Notes under the pieces: generated by a model
What the model was told of the DNA's origin: nothing
Databases searched by the model: none
What the model saw: only the letters and a program-made list of their open reading frames with translations
Position numbers and translations under genes: made by a program
Source: an uncultured Dehalococcoidia bacterium
Lineage (GTDB): Bacteria; Chloroflexota; Dehalococcoidia; Lucifugimonadales; UBA1123
NCBI GenBank assembly: GCA_958296105.1
Contig: OY282441.1
Span: 655,800 to 719,799 of the forward strand
DNA length: 64,000 bases
Direction of reading: 5' to 3'
In this document: positions 1-8,343 of the stretch, piece after piece
Numbering within the stretch: the stretch's first letter is position 1
Layout of the letters: every line of letters begins with the position of its first letter

Positions 1-632
1 ACGGGCCTGCGGCATCGGGCAAATCTACGGTGGGGCGCGACGTGGCGGAAAGGCTGGGGTTCGGCTTCCTGGACACTGGCTCGATGTATCGGGCGGCTGC
101 GCTGTGGGCGATCAGGCGCGGGGTCGACGTGTCGGACGAGGCAGGGCTGACTGCGCTGGCGGAGTCTGTGCGGATGGATCTGGACGGCGACAGGCTGAGG
201 GTGGACGGGGTGGACGTGACGGACTGGCTGAGGATGCCCAACGTGGAGCGGAACGTGTCGGCGGTGTCGGCGGTTGCGGGGGTCAGGCGCGCGCTGGTTC
301 CACAGCAGCGGCGCATCGCTGAGGACATGCCCATCGTCATGGTCGGGCGCGACATCGGCACGGTGGTCTTGGCGGATGCGCGCGTCAAGGTATATCTGGA
401 TGCGACGGTCGAGATTCGGGCGAGGCGCAGGTACGCGGAGATTATGGGGGCGGGGATGGACGTAGATCCGGGCCACGTGCTGTGGGAGATAGCGAGGCGG
501 GATCGGGTAGACGCGGGGCGGGCGGACTCGCCGCTGGCGGTGGCGGAGGATGCGGTTGTGATTCATACCAACGACCTAGACGCGGGCGAGGTGGCAAGCA
601 GGATAGTCGATCTGGTGGAGGGGAGACAGTGA
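1..632 (+). CDS. cmk: Cytidylate kinase, 5' end cut by window edge
   Basis: This gene encodes cytidylate kinase, which phosphorylates CMP/dCMP with ATP in the cytoplasm. The reading frame is already open at base 3 and begins with a P-loop, GPAASGKSTVGRDVAERLGF, which is the N-terminal nucleotide-binding loop of the family; only a few residues are therefore missing. FLDTGSMYRAAALWA follows, the NMP-binding segment typical of CMP kinases, and VMVGRDIGTVVLADARVKVYLDA matches the family core. The GTG at 30 is an internal codon, not the start. The stop overlaps the GTG of the following acyltransferase, so the two are translationally coupled; cmk-plsC neighbours are common in bacteria. Confidence 0.95.
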   Translation, partial: GPAASGKSTVGRDVAERLGFGFLDTGSMYRAAALWAIRRGVDVSDEAGLTALAESVRMDLDGDRLRVDGVDVTDWLRMPNVERNVSAVSAVAGVRRALVPQQRRIAEDMPIVMVGRDIGTVVLADARVKVYLDATVEIRARRRYAEIMGAGMDVDPGHVLWEIARRDRVDAGRADSPLAVAEDAVVIHTNDLDAGEVASRIVDLVEGRQ

Positions 633-1306
633 GCGCGGTCTATCACGTGAGCAATGTTCTACAGCGGCTGACGCTGCGCGCGTTCGCGGACTGGAAGGTG
701 AGCGGCGCGGAGAACGTGCCGCCGATGGGCGCGCTGGTGCTGATAGCGAACCACATGAGCAACTTGGATCCGTCCATGCTGAGCGTGAGCGTGCCGAGAC
801 GGCTGAACTATCTGGCCAAGGACGATCTGTTCGGGGCGGTGGGGCCTGTGGGCAGGTGGTATCTGCGCGGCTACGGCGCGTTTCCGATAGACCGCGTGGG
901 GGTGGACGCGCGCGCGTTCAGGTGGGCGCTTCGGCGTCTTCAGCGCGACGCGGCGCTGGTGATCTTCCCGGAGGGGACGAGGAGCCGCACGGCGAGCATG
1001 AACGAGGCGAAGCCGGGCGCGGTCAGCCTGATCCTCAAGTCGGGCGCGACGGTGCTTCCGGTGGGGATAACCGGCACGGAGCGGATGCAGGCGTTCGCGC
1101 GAGTGGTCAATCCAACGGGCAAAATACGGATCAACATAGGTCAGCCGTTCTCGCTTCCGAACATCGAGGGGCGGCCAAGCCGCGAGCTGCTGATGTCTAT
1201 GACGACGGACATGATGCGCCGCGTGCGCGACCTGCTGCCGGAAAGCTACCATGGATACTATGCCGAGAGCGGGAAGGTTCGGGTGGGGAGTGAGACGGGC
1301 GGCTGA
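629..1306 (+). CDS. plsC: 1-acyl-sn-glycerol-3-phosphate acyltransferase
   Basis: The predicted product (225 aa) is a lysophosphatidic acid acyltransferase that makes phosphatidic acid at the inner face of the membrane. It contains the catalytic HX4D motif (NHMSNLD) near residue 50 and the substrate-binding FPEGTRSR block, in the order and spacing of the PlsC family. I chose the GTG at 629 because it overlaps the cmk stop (GTGA) and gives a normal-length protein. An upstream ATG in the same frame lies inside cmk and would add about 50 low-complexity residues. Specificity for acyl-CoA or acyl-ACP cannot be read from the sequence. Confidence 0.93.
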   Translation: MSAVYHVSNVLQRLTLRAFADWKVSGAENVPPMGALVLIANHMSNLDPSMLSVSVPRRLNYLAKDDLFGAVGPVGRWYLRGYGAFPIDRVGVDARAFRWALRRLQRDAALVIFPEGTRSRTASMNEAKPGAVSLILKSGATVLPVGITGTERMQAFARVVNPTGKIRINIGQPFSLPNIEGRPSRELLMSMTTDMMRRVRDLLPESYHGYYAESGKVRVGSETGG

Positions 1307-1376
1307 GCGCGAAGGTTATCCGCCGGACGAGGGTTTTGCGCTCTCCGCTGCGGTGAATAGGGACGGTATCTGAGAG

Positions 1377-3221
1377 ATGTGCGGGATAATTGGGTATTCG
1401 GGCGAGGGGCAGGCGGCGCAAGTTCTTCTGGACGGTCTGGAGACGCTGGAGTACAGGGGATACGACAGCGCGGGGATCGCGGTGTTCGGGCCGGACGGGA
1501 CGGCGCGGATATTCAAGAAGTCTGGCAAGCTGGCGAATCTCAGGTCTTCTCTGAGCGGGACGATGCCGGCGGGGCAGTGGGGAATCGGGCATACGCGCTG
1601 GGCTACGCACGGACGGCCAACGGACGAGAACGCTCATCCGCATACGGACTGCTCCGGCGAGGTGGTGGTCGTCCACAATGGGATCGTGGAGAACTACAGG
1701 GAGCTGCGCCGCGATCTGGCGGCGCGCGGTCACGAGTTCGACTCTGAGACGGATTCGGAGTGCATCCCGCACATGATCGAGGACCACATGGGGCGGGGAC
1801 TCGACCTAGTGGAGGCGGTCAGGTTGACGGCGCGGAGCGTCAGGGGCGCGAACGCGCTGGTGGCGGTCTGCAAGCGCGAGCCGGGCAGGCTGGTCGGGGC
1901 GCGGCTCGGCAACGCGGGCGGCATAGTGGCAGGGCGCGGAGAAGAGGGGGCTATCCTGTCGTCAGACCTCCCTGCCCTTCTGCCGCACACGCGCGAGGTG
2001 TTCTACCTGTCGGCTGGGGAGATGGTCTCGCTGAGCGAGTCGGAGATGTCGTTCACGACGGTGGAGGGCGGCTGTATAGACAAGCTGGCGGCGCAAGTCG
2101 CCTACGACGCGCGCGCGGCGGAGAAGGGATGCCATCGCCACTACATGCACAAGGAGATACACGAGCAGCCTTCGGCGCTGGCGAGCTCGTTCGCGGGCCG
2201 TCTTTCGCTGGACGATCTCTCGGTGGACCTCTCGGAGCTGGATCTGCCGCGCGATCTGGTCGAGTCTACGGAGCGCGTCATGCTCGTGGGCATGGGTACG
2301 AGTATGCACGCGGCGATGGTGGGCAGGCTCTGGATGGAGTCGCTGGCGCGCATACCGGCGGAGTTCGACAACTCATCCGAGTTCAGATACCGCGAGCCTG
2401 TGCTGGACGAGAGGACGCTGGTAGTGACGATCAGCCAGTCTGGGGAGACGGCGGACACGCTGGCGGCGATGGAGCTTGCGGCGGAGCGGGGGGCGCGGCA
2501 GATCACGCTGTGCAACTTCCTGGGGCCGCAGAGTACGAACGTGGCCGAGCGCACGCTGCTGATCAGGGCGGGTCAGGAGGTGGCGGTTGCCGGATCCAAG
2601 ACGTTCACCTGCTCGCTGGCCGGGCTTCTGCTGCTGGCGCTGGAGCTGGGGGCGCGCAGGGGCGCGATAGACGAGGCGAGGATGGGCGAGATCGTCTCGG
2701 AGCTGGCGGGGCTGGCGGACGCGATAGGGGCGATGCTCGGCGAGGAGGGGCGATACGTGGATCTGGCGCGGAAGTACGCGCAGAGGTCTGACTTCCTGTT
2801 CCTAGGCAGGGGCTACGGCTTTCCGCTGGCGATGGAGGGCGCGCTGAAGCTGAAGGAGGTCAGCTACATCCACGCGGAAGGGTACCCGGCGGGCGAGATG
2901 AAGCACGGCCCCATATCGCTGATAGACGAAGACATGCCCGTTGTGGCGATCGCGCCGAGCGACTCCACGCTGGACAAGATGCGGTCGAACATCAGCGAGG
3001 TGCGCGCGCGGGGGGGAGACGTCATCGCCATCGTGACGGAGGGGGATTCGGACACGGCGGAGATGGCGGACGAGGTGATCGAGATTCCGGCGGCTTCGGA
3101 GATACTCAACCCGTTCCTGGTATCTATACCGATGCAGCTGACCGCATACCACATCGGGGTCCGGAGGGGCTGCGACGTGGATCAGCCCAGGAATCTTGCG
3201 AAGACGGTTACGGTGGAGTGA
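1377..3221 (+). CDS. glmS: Glutamine--fructose-6-phosphate aminotransferase (isomerizing)
   Basis: GlmS (614 aa) converts fructose-6-phosphate and glutamine into glucosamine-6-phosphate, the first step toward UDP-GlcNAc. The start MCGIIGYSG places the catalytic N-terminal cysteine at position 2 after Met removal, fixing the ATG at 1377. The N-terminal half is the class II glutaminase (TRWATHGRPTDENAHPH, VVHNGIVENY). The C-terminal half carries two SIS sugar-isomerase domains (VGMGTSMHAAM, ISQSGETADT, LGRGYGFPLAMEGALKLKE) and ends LAKTVTVE as expected. Length is normal. The 70-base leader is too short to hold a glmS ribozyme. Confidence 0.97.
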   Translation: MCGIIGYSGEGQAAQVLLDGLETLEYRGYDSAGIAVFGPDGTARIFKKSGKLANLRSSLSGTMPAGQWGIGHTRWATHGRPTDENAHPHTDCSGEVVVVHNGIVENYRELRRDLAARGHEFDSETDSECIPHMIEDHMGRGLDLVEAVRLTARSVRGANALVAVCKREPGRLVGARLGNAGGIVAGRGEEGAILSSDLPALLPHTREVFYLSAGEMVSLSESEMSFTTVEGGCIDKLAAQVAYDARAAEKGCHRHYMHKEIHEQPSALASSFAGRLSLDDLSVDLSELDLPRDLVESTERVMLVGMGTSMHAAMVGRLWMESLARIPAEFDNSSEFRYREPVLDERTLVVTISQSGETADTLAAMELAAERGARQITLCNFLGPQSTNVAERTLLIRAGQEVAVAGSKTFTCSLAGLLLLALELGARRGAIDEARMGEIVSELAGLADAIGAMLGEEGRYVDLARKYAQRSDFLFLGRGYGFPLAMEGALKLKEVSYIHAEGYPAGEMKHGPISLIDEDMPVVAIAPSDSTLDKMRSNISEVRARGGDVIAIVTEGDSDTAEMADEVIEIPAASEILNPFLVSIPMQLTAYHIGVRRGCDVDQPRNLAKTVTVE

Positions 3222-3281
3222 TTGCGGCGTATGCGGCGCTGTGCTAACTTGGCGCGAGACGAGCGCGATTAGGAGCCTGAG

Positions 3282-3503
3282 TTGCTAGAACATGTTGAAA
3301 AATTTGGCATCTACCTGAACGCCGCCGAGGGGAAGGTGGTTCGGATAACGTCTCCCTACTGGTTTCCGGAGGAGCCGGACTGGGTGTACGTGACGAGCGA
3401 GGTCAACGCTACGCTTCTGGCGATCCGCGAGAAGATACGGGAGCGGTCGCTTTCGGACGACCCGGAGGGTGTGACTTGGGGCAGGATCCCACTTCTGGAC
3501 TGA
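3282..3503 (+). CDS. Small hypothetical protein
   Basis: This encodes a 73-residue protein of unknown function, with no recognised family. It is soluble-looking and mildly acidic, with two WV/W-containing segments (YWFPEEPDWVYVTSE) and no membrane segment. The TTG start at 3282 is supported by an AGGAG six bases upstream (3271-3275). A possible extended -10 (TGC TAACTT, 3242-3250) lies about 30 bases before the start. It stands alone between glmS and the MFS transporter, on the same strand. Confidence 0.6.
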   Translation: MLEHVEKFGIYLNAAEGKVVRITSPYWFPEEPDWVYVTSEVNATLLAIREKIRERSLSDDPEGVTWGRIPLLD

Positions 3504-3542
3504 TGGGGATGGGGCGATGAGGGGACGCTGGGAGTCCGTTTC

Positions 3543-4856
3543 GTGCTGACCGTGCTGAGCAGGGTTCTCAGCATGCCGCCTGCGCTGCGCTACCCGAAGT
3601 ATCGCGCCTACTGGCTCGGCACTCTGGCGTCTGTGGGCGGCTTCCAAGTGCTGATGTTCGCGCAGGGCTGGCTGACGTACGAGCTGACCGGATCGACGCT
3701 GGCGCTTGGGTGGGTGAGTCTCGCCAGCGCCTCGTCAGCGGTGGCGCTGAACCTGTTCGGCGGGGTGTTCGCGGACAGGCTGGATAAGCGCAAGCTCATC
3801 TTCGCGGCGCAGCTGATCACGGCGTCGCTGATCTTCCTGCTCGGCGCGCTTACGATGCTGGAAGTGGCGCGGCTGTGGCATATCATCGTTCTGGCGTTCG
3901 CTGCGGGAGCGGTGAACGCATTCGATCAGCCGGCGCGCCAAGCTCTGTATCCGCATCTGATAGAGCGCAAGGCGATTATGAGCGCGGTTGCGCTGAATTC
4001 GGCGATATGGCAGGGAACTCGTATCGTGTCTCCGGCTGCGGCGGGCTTCATCATCGGCTGGACCAGCACCGCCGCGGCGATCTTCGTGGCAGCCGCCGGG
4101 TTCGTGGTCATGGCGGCGGTGATCGCGTTTCTGCGGATTCCCAAAATCGAGATCGGCTCACGTGGAAACGCGCTGGGCGACCTCGTGGAGGGGCTGAAGT
4201 TCATCAAGGGCAACCCTATATTCTGGTTCCTGATCGGGATGACGTTCTTCAACAGCTTCTTCGGCATGGCGTACATAATGATGATGCCGGCGTTCGCGGT
4301 GGACGTGCTGAAGGTGGGGTCGGAGGGCCAAGGGGTGCTGATGGGCGTTAGCGGGGTTGGCGCGCTCACGATGACGGTTCTTCTCGGCGCGGTGGGCAAC
4401 TTCCGACGCAAGGGGCTTCTGATCATCGGCGGCGGGCTGGGATTTGGGCTGACGATCTCGGCGTTCGCGCTGACTTCGGAGTACGTGGGGTCGTATCAGC
4501 TGGCGATGGCGCTGATGGTGGCGATGGGGGTTTGCAGTACGACTTACATGATCACGATAATGAGCTCGCTTCAGCTGCTGGTGCCGGACAGGATGCGCGG
4601 GCGCGTGATGGGCTTCTACGGCATGACGTGGAGCATAATGCCGATCGGCGGGTTCTGGGCGGGAGCGATGGCGGAGTTCGCGGGTGTGGCAGTGACGGTT
4701 GCCATAGGCGGCGGTCTGGTGGCGGCGTTCGCGCTGGGGCCGGCGCTGGTGAACAGGCAGGTGCGGAACCTGGGGGCGATTCTGGAGATGGCGGGAGGCG
4801 ATGGGAGAGGGGCGGCTGGCGAGCGGGTGGCTTCAGGGACGATGGAGAAGGCTTGA
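3543..4856 (+). CDS. Major facilitator superfamily transporter (EntS-like)
   Basis: The 437-residue product has about twelve hydrophobic helices and starts PKYRAYWLGTLASVGGFQV, the pattern of the MFS_3/EntS group of exporters. The loop after helix 2 reads FGGVFADRLDKRKLIF, the cytoplasmic GxxxDRxxRR signature between helices 2 and 3; FDQPARQALYPHLI is the conserved stretch after helix 4. MRGRVMGFYGM marks the equivalent loop in the second half. It probably exports a small molecule from the inner membrane by proton antiport. The substrate is unknown and the neighbours give no clue. The GTG at 3543 is used; a start a few codons downstream is possible. Confidence 0.85.
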   Translation: MLTVLSRVLSMPPALRYPKYRAYWLGTLASVGGFQVLMFAQGWLTYELTGSTLALGWVSLASASSAVALNLFGGVFADRLDKRKLIFAAQLITASLIFLLGALTMLEVARLWHIIVLAFAAGAVNAFDQPARQALYPHLIERKAIMSAVALNSAIWQGTRIVSPAAAGFIIGWTSTAAAIFVAAAGFVVMAAVIAFLRIPKIEIGSRGNALGDLVEGLKFIKGNPIFWFLIGMTFFNSFFGMAYIMMMPAFAVDVLKVGSEGQGVLMGVSGVGALTMTVLLGAVGNFRRKGLLIIGGGLGFGLTISAFALTSEYVGSYQLAMALMVAMGVCSTTYMITIMSSLQLLVPDRMRGRVMGFYGMTWSIMPIGGFWAGAMAEFAGVAVTVAIGGGLVAAFALGPALVNRQVRNLGAILEMAGGDGRGAAGERVASGTMEKA

Positions 4857-4981
4857 CCTAAGCGCGGCGGCTCACTCAAAGAGTTTCGGGTACACGGCTG
4901 CGCCTGCTGCCGACGCGTGTTCCCAAGACGGGACCCGCAGGCTGACGATGGTCGCATTCAGCTGGGGCTTGGTCTCGCCTA

Positions 4982-5242
4982 TCAGCCCAAGAGCTTGTTC
5001 AGGGCAACGTTGACTGCGACTCCGACTCCCACAGCGCTCACGAGCCACCTTATCAAACGGGACTCCATGGCTGATAGATCGGCTCTCAATCGGGACTCCA
5101 TAGCGGCTATATCGGCTCTCCATTTGACGACTTCGGTTCTCAGCTCGGCTACGTCGGCTTTCGTCGCCAGATGGTCGTATGCGCCTTCGAGTCGGCTGAC
5201 TCGCTCTTCGGTGGATGGTCTGTCGTCCGTTTGGGTGGTCAT
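4982..5242 (-). CDS. Coiled-coil protein with C-terminal membrane anchor, copy 4 of 4
   Basis: This is an 86-residue protein and the promoter-distal member of a four-gene tandem family. The N-terminus (MTTQTDDRPSTEERVSRLEG, then AYDHLATKADVAELRTE) is shared by all copies. A short coiled coil follows, made of heptad-like and 11-residue units (two copies of RAD(I/L)xAMESRL), then one hydrophobic C-terminal helix (WLVSAVGVGVAVNVALNKLLG). The overall plan resembles DUF1640/CCDC90-type proteins. It is the most divergent copy (W in place of G/L at VVKW, NKLLG rather than NRLLG). Function unknown. Confidence 0.7.
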   Translation of the reverse strand: MTTQTDDRPSTEERVSRLEGAYDHLATKADVAELRTEVVKWRADIAAMESRLRADLSAMESRLIRWLVSAVGVGVAVNVALNKLLG

Positions 5243-5275
5243 ATCCCCTCCGATGCCGCCTGTGTGGGATGCCGC

Positions 5276-5524
5276 TCAGCCCAAGAGCCTGTTCAGGGCA
5301 ACGGTGACTGCGACTCCGATTCCCGCAACGCTCACGATCCACTTTACCATTCGGGCCTCCATAGCGGCCATCTCGGCTCTTCCTTTGGCGACTTCAGTTC
5401 TCAGCTCGGCTATCTCCGTGCGCACGTCGGCTACGTCGGCTTTCGTCGCCAGATGGTCGTATGCGCCTTCGAGTCGGCTGACTCGCTCTTCGGTGGATGG
5501 TCTGTCGTCTGTTTGGGTGGTCAT
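5276..5524 (-). CDS. Coiled-coil protein with C-terminal membrane anchor, copy 3 of 4
   Basis: At 82 residues this is the shortest copy of the tandem family. It has the same N-terminus and the same C-terminal anchor (WIVSVAGIGVAVTVALNRLLG). The coiled coil is reduced to RTEIAEL-RTEVAKG-RAEMAAMEARM. The loss or gain relative to its sisters falls in whole 7-residue or 11-residue units, which keeps both the reading frame and the coiled-coil register. The spacer to the next copy is about 33 bases and is itself conserved between copies, so each duplication unit includes gene and leader. Confidence 0.7.
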   Translation of the reverse strand: MTTQTDDRPSTEERVSRLEGAYDHLATKADVADVRTEIAELRTEVAKGRAEMAAMEARMVKWIVSVAGIGVAVTVALNRLLG

Positions 5525-5557
5525 ATCCCCTCCGATGCCGCCTGTGCGGGATGCCGC

Positions 5558-5827
5558 TCAGCCCAAGAGCCTGTTCAGGGCAACGGTGATTGCGACTCCG
5601 ATTCCCACGGCGCTCACGAGCCACTTTACCATTCGGGTCTCCATGGCAGCCATCTCGGCTCTCAATTTGACGACTTCGGTTCTCACATCGGCTACCTCTA
5701 TTCGCACCTCGGCTATCTCCGTGCGCACGTCGGCTACGTCGGCTTTCGTCGCCAGATGGTCGTATGCGCCTTCGAGTCGGCTGACTCGCTCTTCGGTGGA
5801 TGGTCTGTCGTCTGTTTGGATGGTCAT
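5558..5827 (-). CDS. Coiled-coil protein with C-terminal membrane anchor, copy 2 of 4
   Basis: This 89-residue copy has four consecutive heptads (RTEIAEV, RIEVADV, RTEVVKL, RAEMAAM) before the single membrane helix. It therefore differs from its neighbours by insertion of two heptads. A single tail anchor with no signal peptide predicts a cytoplasmic coiled coil attached to the inner membrane, probably oligomeric. This prediction rests on sequence pattern only. It begins MTIQTDD rather than MTTQTDD. Confidence 0.7.
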   Translation of the reverse strand: MTIQTDDRPSTEERVSRLEGAYDHLATKADVADVRTEIAEVRIEVADVRTEVVKLRAEMAAMETRMVKWLVSAVGIGVAITVALNRLLG

Positions 5828-5863
5828 GGGGGATCCTCCTATGCCGCCTGTGTGGGATGCCGC

Positions 5864-6199
5864 TCAGCCCAAGAGCCTGTTCAGGGCAACGGTGACTGCG
5901 ACTCCGATTCCCACAACGCTCACGATCCACTTTACCATTCGGGTCTCCATGGCGGATAGATCGGCTCTCATTCGGGTCTCCATAGCAGATAGATCGGCTC
6001 TCATTCGGGTCTCCATGGCGGATAGATCGGCCCTTCCTTTGGCGACTTCAGTTCTCACCTCGGCTGCCTCTATTCGCACATTGGCTATCTCTGTGCGCAC
6101 GTCGGCTACGTCGGCTTTCGTCGCCAGATGGTCGTATGCGCCTTCGAGTCGGCTGACTCGCTCTTCGGTGGATGGTCTGTCGTCTGTTTGGGTGGTCAT
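5864..6199 (-). CDS. Coiled-coil protein with C-terminal membrane anchor, copy 1 of 4
   Basis: This is the first and longest copy (111 residues). After the shared N-terminus and three heptads it carries three nearly perfect 11-residue units (RADLSAMETRM), encoded by a 33-bp tandem repeat at about 5946-6035, then the tail anchor WIVSVVGIGVAVTVALNRLLG. A G/A-rich ribosome-binding stretch (GGATCCCCC complement) precedes the ATG. It faces the divergent GatC-like gene across an about 110-base intergenic region with a palindrome (6246-6261) that could serve both directions. Confidence 0.7.
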   Translation of the reverse strand: MTTQTDDRPSTEERVSRLEGAYDHLATKADVADVRTEIANVRIEAAEVRTEVAKGRADLSAMETRMRADLSAMETRMRADLSAMETRMVKWIVSVVGIGVAVTVALNRLLG

Positions 6200-6245
6200 G
6201 GGGGATCCTCAGATGTCGTTCGGGGCGCGGCGGTCTTGCGTTGAG

Positions 6246-6261
6246 AGTATGCTATCATACT
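6246..6261. promoter_or_regulatory. Palindrome overlapping divergent extended -10 promoters
   Basis: AGTATG-CTAT-CATACT is a perfect 6-bp inverted repeat with a 4-base centre. Read rightward it contains TGC-TATCAT (extended -10) for the GatC-like gene; read leftward it contains TGA-TAGCAT for the coiled-coil array. It could be a shared promoter with an operator, but this is inferred from sequence alone. Confidence 0.4.
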
Positions 6262-6307
6262 TGGCGAACATGCAAGGTCGATACGAAGTCAAGTGGAGTG
6301 TGACACC

Positions 6308-6517
6308 ATGCCGGCGCGAGCCAGACAGGTTACCAGAGATTCGATACTGGCGCAGGCGGCGGCGCTGGGACTCGTCATCGAGGAGGGGGAGATGGACGGG
6401 CTGGCAGGGCGCGTGAGGTCGGCGGCGGAAGACGTAGAGAAGATGGACGGGCTTGGAATCGAGGGGCGGGAGCCGGCGGTGAAGTTTCGCGCGCGCGCCG
6501 AACGGAGCGGGCTATGA
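6308..6517 (+). CDS. GatC-like small protein coupled to an amidase
   Basis: This is a 69-residue acidic helical protein (start MPARARQVTRDSILAQAAALG). It looks like the short GatC-type partner or an amidase accessory subunit, because it directly precedes an amidase-signature enzyme and overlaps it by four bases (ATGA at 6514). The ATG at 6308 has GGAG nine bases upstream (6295-6298). It has no clear catalytic motif. Similarity to GatC is weak and rests mostly on size, position and the LAGRVRSAAEDVEKMD segment. Confidence 0.6.
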   Translation: MPARARQVTRDSILAQAAALGLVIEEGEMDGLAGRVRSAAEDVEKMDGLGIEGREPAVKFRARAERSGL

Positions 6518-7944
6518 CTTCGGCATCCGATGAGCTTTGCTTTCTGACGGTCAGCGAGGCGGGGCGGCGGATCGAGGCGCGGCAGCTGTCGCCGGTAGAG
6601 CTGGTCGAGGCGCACATCGACAGGATAGAGCGCACCAAGCCGGCGCTGAATTCGTTCATAACTCTGCTGGCCGACGAGGCGCTGGAACAGGCGCGCGAGG
6701 CGGAGCGGGAGATCGCGGCGGGGGGATACCGGGGGCCGCTGCACGGCGTCCCCATAGGGCTGAAAGACCTTTACTATACGAAGGGGATTCTCACGACGGT
6801 CGGCAGCAAGATCATGCGCGACTTCACGCCGGGTTACGATGCCGCCGTGACCGAGCGGTTCGAGGAGGCGGGGGCGGCGCTGCTGGGCAAGCTCCAGATG
6901 CACGAGTTCGCGCTAGGCGCGACCAGCGTCAACCCGCACGACGGCCCGGCGCGCAATCCGTGGGACACGTCCAGAATCACGGGGGGATCGAGCGGAGGGT
7001 CGGGGGCGGCGGTGGCGTCCGGCCAGTGCATGGCTGCGCTGGGCAGCGACACGGGCGGCTCCATCCGAATACCCAGCGGGCTGTGCGGAATTGTGGGGCT
7101 GAAGCCGACTTTCGGGCGCGTGTCGAGATACGGGGTGCATCCGCTGTCGTGGAGTCTCGACACCGTTGGGCCAATGACGAGAACCGCGCTCGATTCGGCA
7201 ATCGTCCTCAACGCGCTGGCGGGGTACGACGCGCGAGATCCTTCATCGGTCGATGTCCCTGTCGAGGACTTCACGGCGGGCATAGAAGGCGGAATTCGCG
7301 GGCTGCGGATCGGTGTTCCCACAGACTTCTTCTACGACGTGATCGACGAGGAGGTCGCGGCTGCGATGTGCGAGGCGGCGGGGGTTCTGACAGAGCTGGG
7401 GGCGACTGTGGAGCGCTGCTCGATACCCGCGCTCGACCACGCGCTGGGCGTATCGGGCGCGATACTGGTTACGGAGGCGGCGGAGACGCTGTTCGACCAC
7501 CTGCGGGATAGGCCGGAGGACATAGGGGCGGACGTGCGGGCGCGTCTGTACCTAGGGGCAATGACGCCGGCGGTCGATTACATCAAGGCGCAACGGGCGC
7601 GGAGCGCGTACAACGCGCAGCTCGCCGACGCGATGAAGACCTACGACCTGCTGATAGCGCCGAGTGTGGCGGTGGGCGCGCCGCGCATTGACCAAGAGCT
7701 GGTGGAGGTGGGCGGCAGGCGGGAGAACGCGCTGTCGCTCATGTCGAGGCTGACGCGGCCATTCAACCTGACTGGGCAGCCAACGATCTCCATGCCGTGC
7801 GGGTTCACATCGGAGGGGATGCCGATTGGGATGCAGATAGCGGGCAGGCTGTGGGGGGAGTCCACCGCGCTCAGGGCGGCGCACGGTTACGAGCAGGCTA
7901 CGGAGTGGCACACGAGAAAGCCGGGGGGATTGGTCGGTGGATAG
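6514..7944 (+). CDS. Amidase-signature enzyme (GatA-like)
   Basis: This 476-residue protein is an amidase-signature hydrolase with the Ser-cisSer-Lys triad. Lys84 is in GVPIGLKDLYY, the cis-serine in TGGSSGGSGAAVASG (about 159-160), and the nucleophile Ser183 in GSDTGGSIRIPSG. It resembles GatA, the amidase subunit of the Glu-tRNA(Gln)/Asp-tRNA(Asn) amidotransferase, and the GatC-like gene just upstream fits that. No GatB is present here, however, and many stand-alone amidases share these motifs. I therefore call a GatA-like amidase rather than GatA proper. A true GatA would act with GatB on mischarged tRNA; a stand-alone enzyme would hydrolyse a small amide. Confidence 0.88.
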   Translation: MTSASDELCFLTVSEAGRRIEARQLSPVELVEAHIDRIERTKPALNSFITLLADEALEQAREAEREIAAGGYRGPLHGVPIGLKDLYYTKGILTTVGSKIMRDFTPGYDAAVTERFEEAGAALLGKLQMHEFALGATSVNPHDGPARNPWDTSRITGGSSGGSGAAVASGQCMAALGSDTGGSIRIPSGLCGIVGLKPTFGRVSRYGVHPLSWSLDTVGPMTRTALDSAIVLNALAGYDARDPSSVDVPVEDFTAGIEGGIRGLRIGVPTDFFYDVIDEEVAAAMCEAAGVLTELGATVERCSIPALDHALGVSGAILVTEAAETLFDHLRDRPEDIGADVRARLYLGAMTPAVDYIKAQRARSAYNAQLADAMKTYDLLIAPSVAVGAPRIDQELVEVGGRRENALSLMSRLTRPFNLTGQPTISMPCGFTSEGMPIGMQIAGRLWGESTALRAAHGYEQATEWHTRKPGGLVGG

Positions 7945-7967
7945 CGCGGTTTTGACATGGGGGATCA

Positions 7968-8245
7968 GTCTCTCCCTAACCCTCTCTTCGAGGGAGAGGG
8001 GATGAATTGGAACCTGTCGATCTGTCATATCCAAAGTGGACACCCTCACCCTAACCCTCTCCCTAAGGGAGAGGGGATGACTTGGAGAGGGGATGGAATG
8101 GAACACACGGTACAAGGGGGCGGAATGGCAGAATGATTCGACCTCTACCTTCTTCGAGGGAGGGGGGATGGCTTGGAAGCTGTCGATCTGTCATATTCAA
8201 GTGGGCACCCTCACCCTAGCCCTCTCCCTTCGAGGGAGAGGGGAT
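7968..8245. repeat. Palindromic repeat cluster A (CCCTCTCCCT family)
   Basis: Most of the 460-base gap after the amidase gene is made of about four copies of a stem-loop element, CCCTCACCCTAACCCTCTCCC then a short loop and AGGGAGAGGGGAT. They are interspersed with three copies of TGTCGATCTGTCATAT (near 8018, 8178 and 8274). The arms are perfect or nearly so (CCCTCTCCCT/AGGGAGAGGG). I see no coding potential. Confidence 0.85.
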
Positions 8246-8343
8246 AACTTGGGGAGGGTATGGCTTGGAATATGTCGATCTGTCATATCTAAATTGAAGC
8301 GGATGATTCAACGAGCGGTGAAATCGGTGATGCGCCCTGCCCT

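Noticed and set aside
1307-1376. Possible glmS ribozyme upstream of glmS
   Set aside because: The 70-base gap is too short and lacks the ribozyme core.
4917-6416. A 499-codon plus-strand frame across the coiled-coil array
   Set aside because: It is the complement of four tandem genes with clear N-termini, coiled coils and tail anchors on the minus strand; its Ser/Ala-rich repeats are a shadow.
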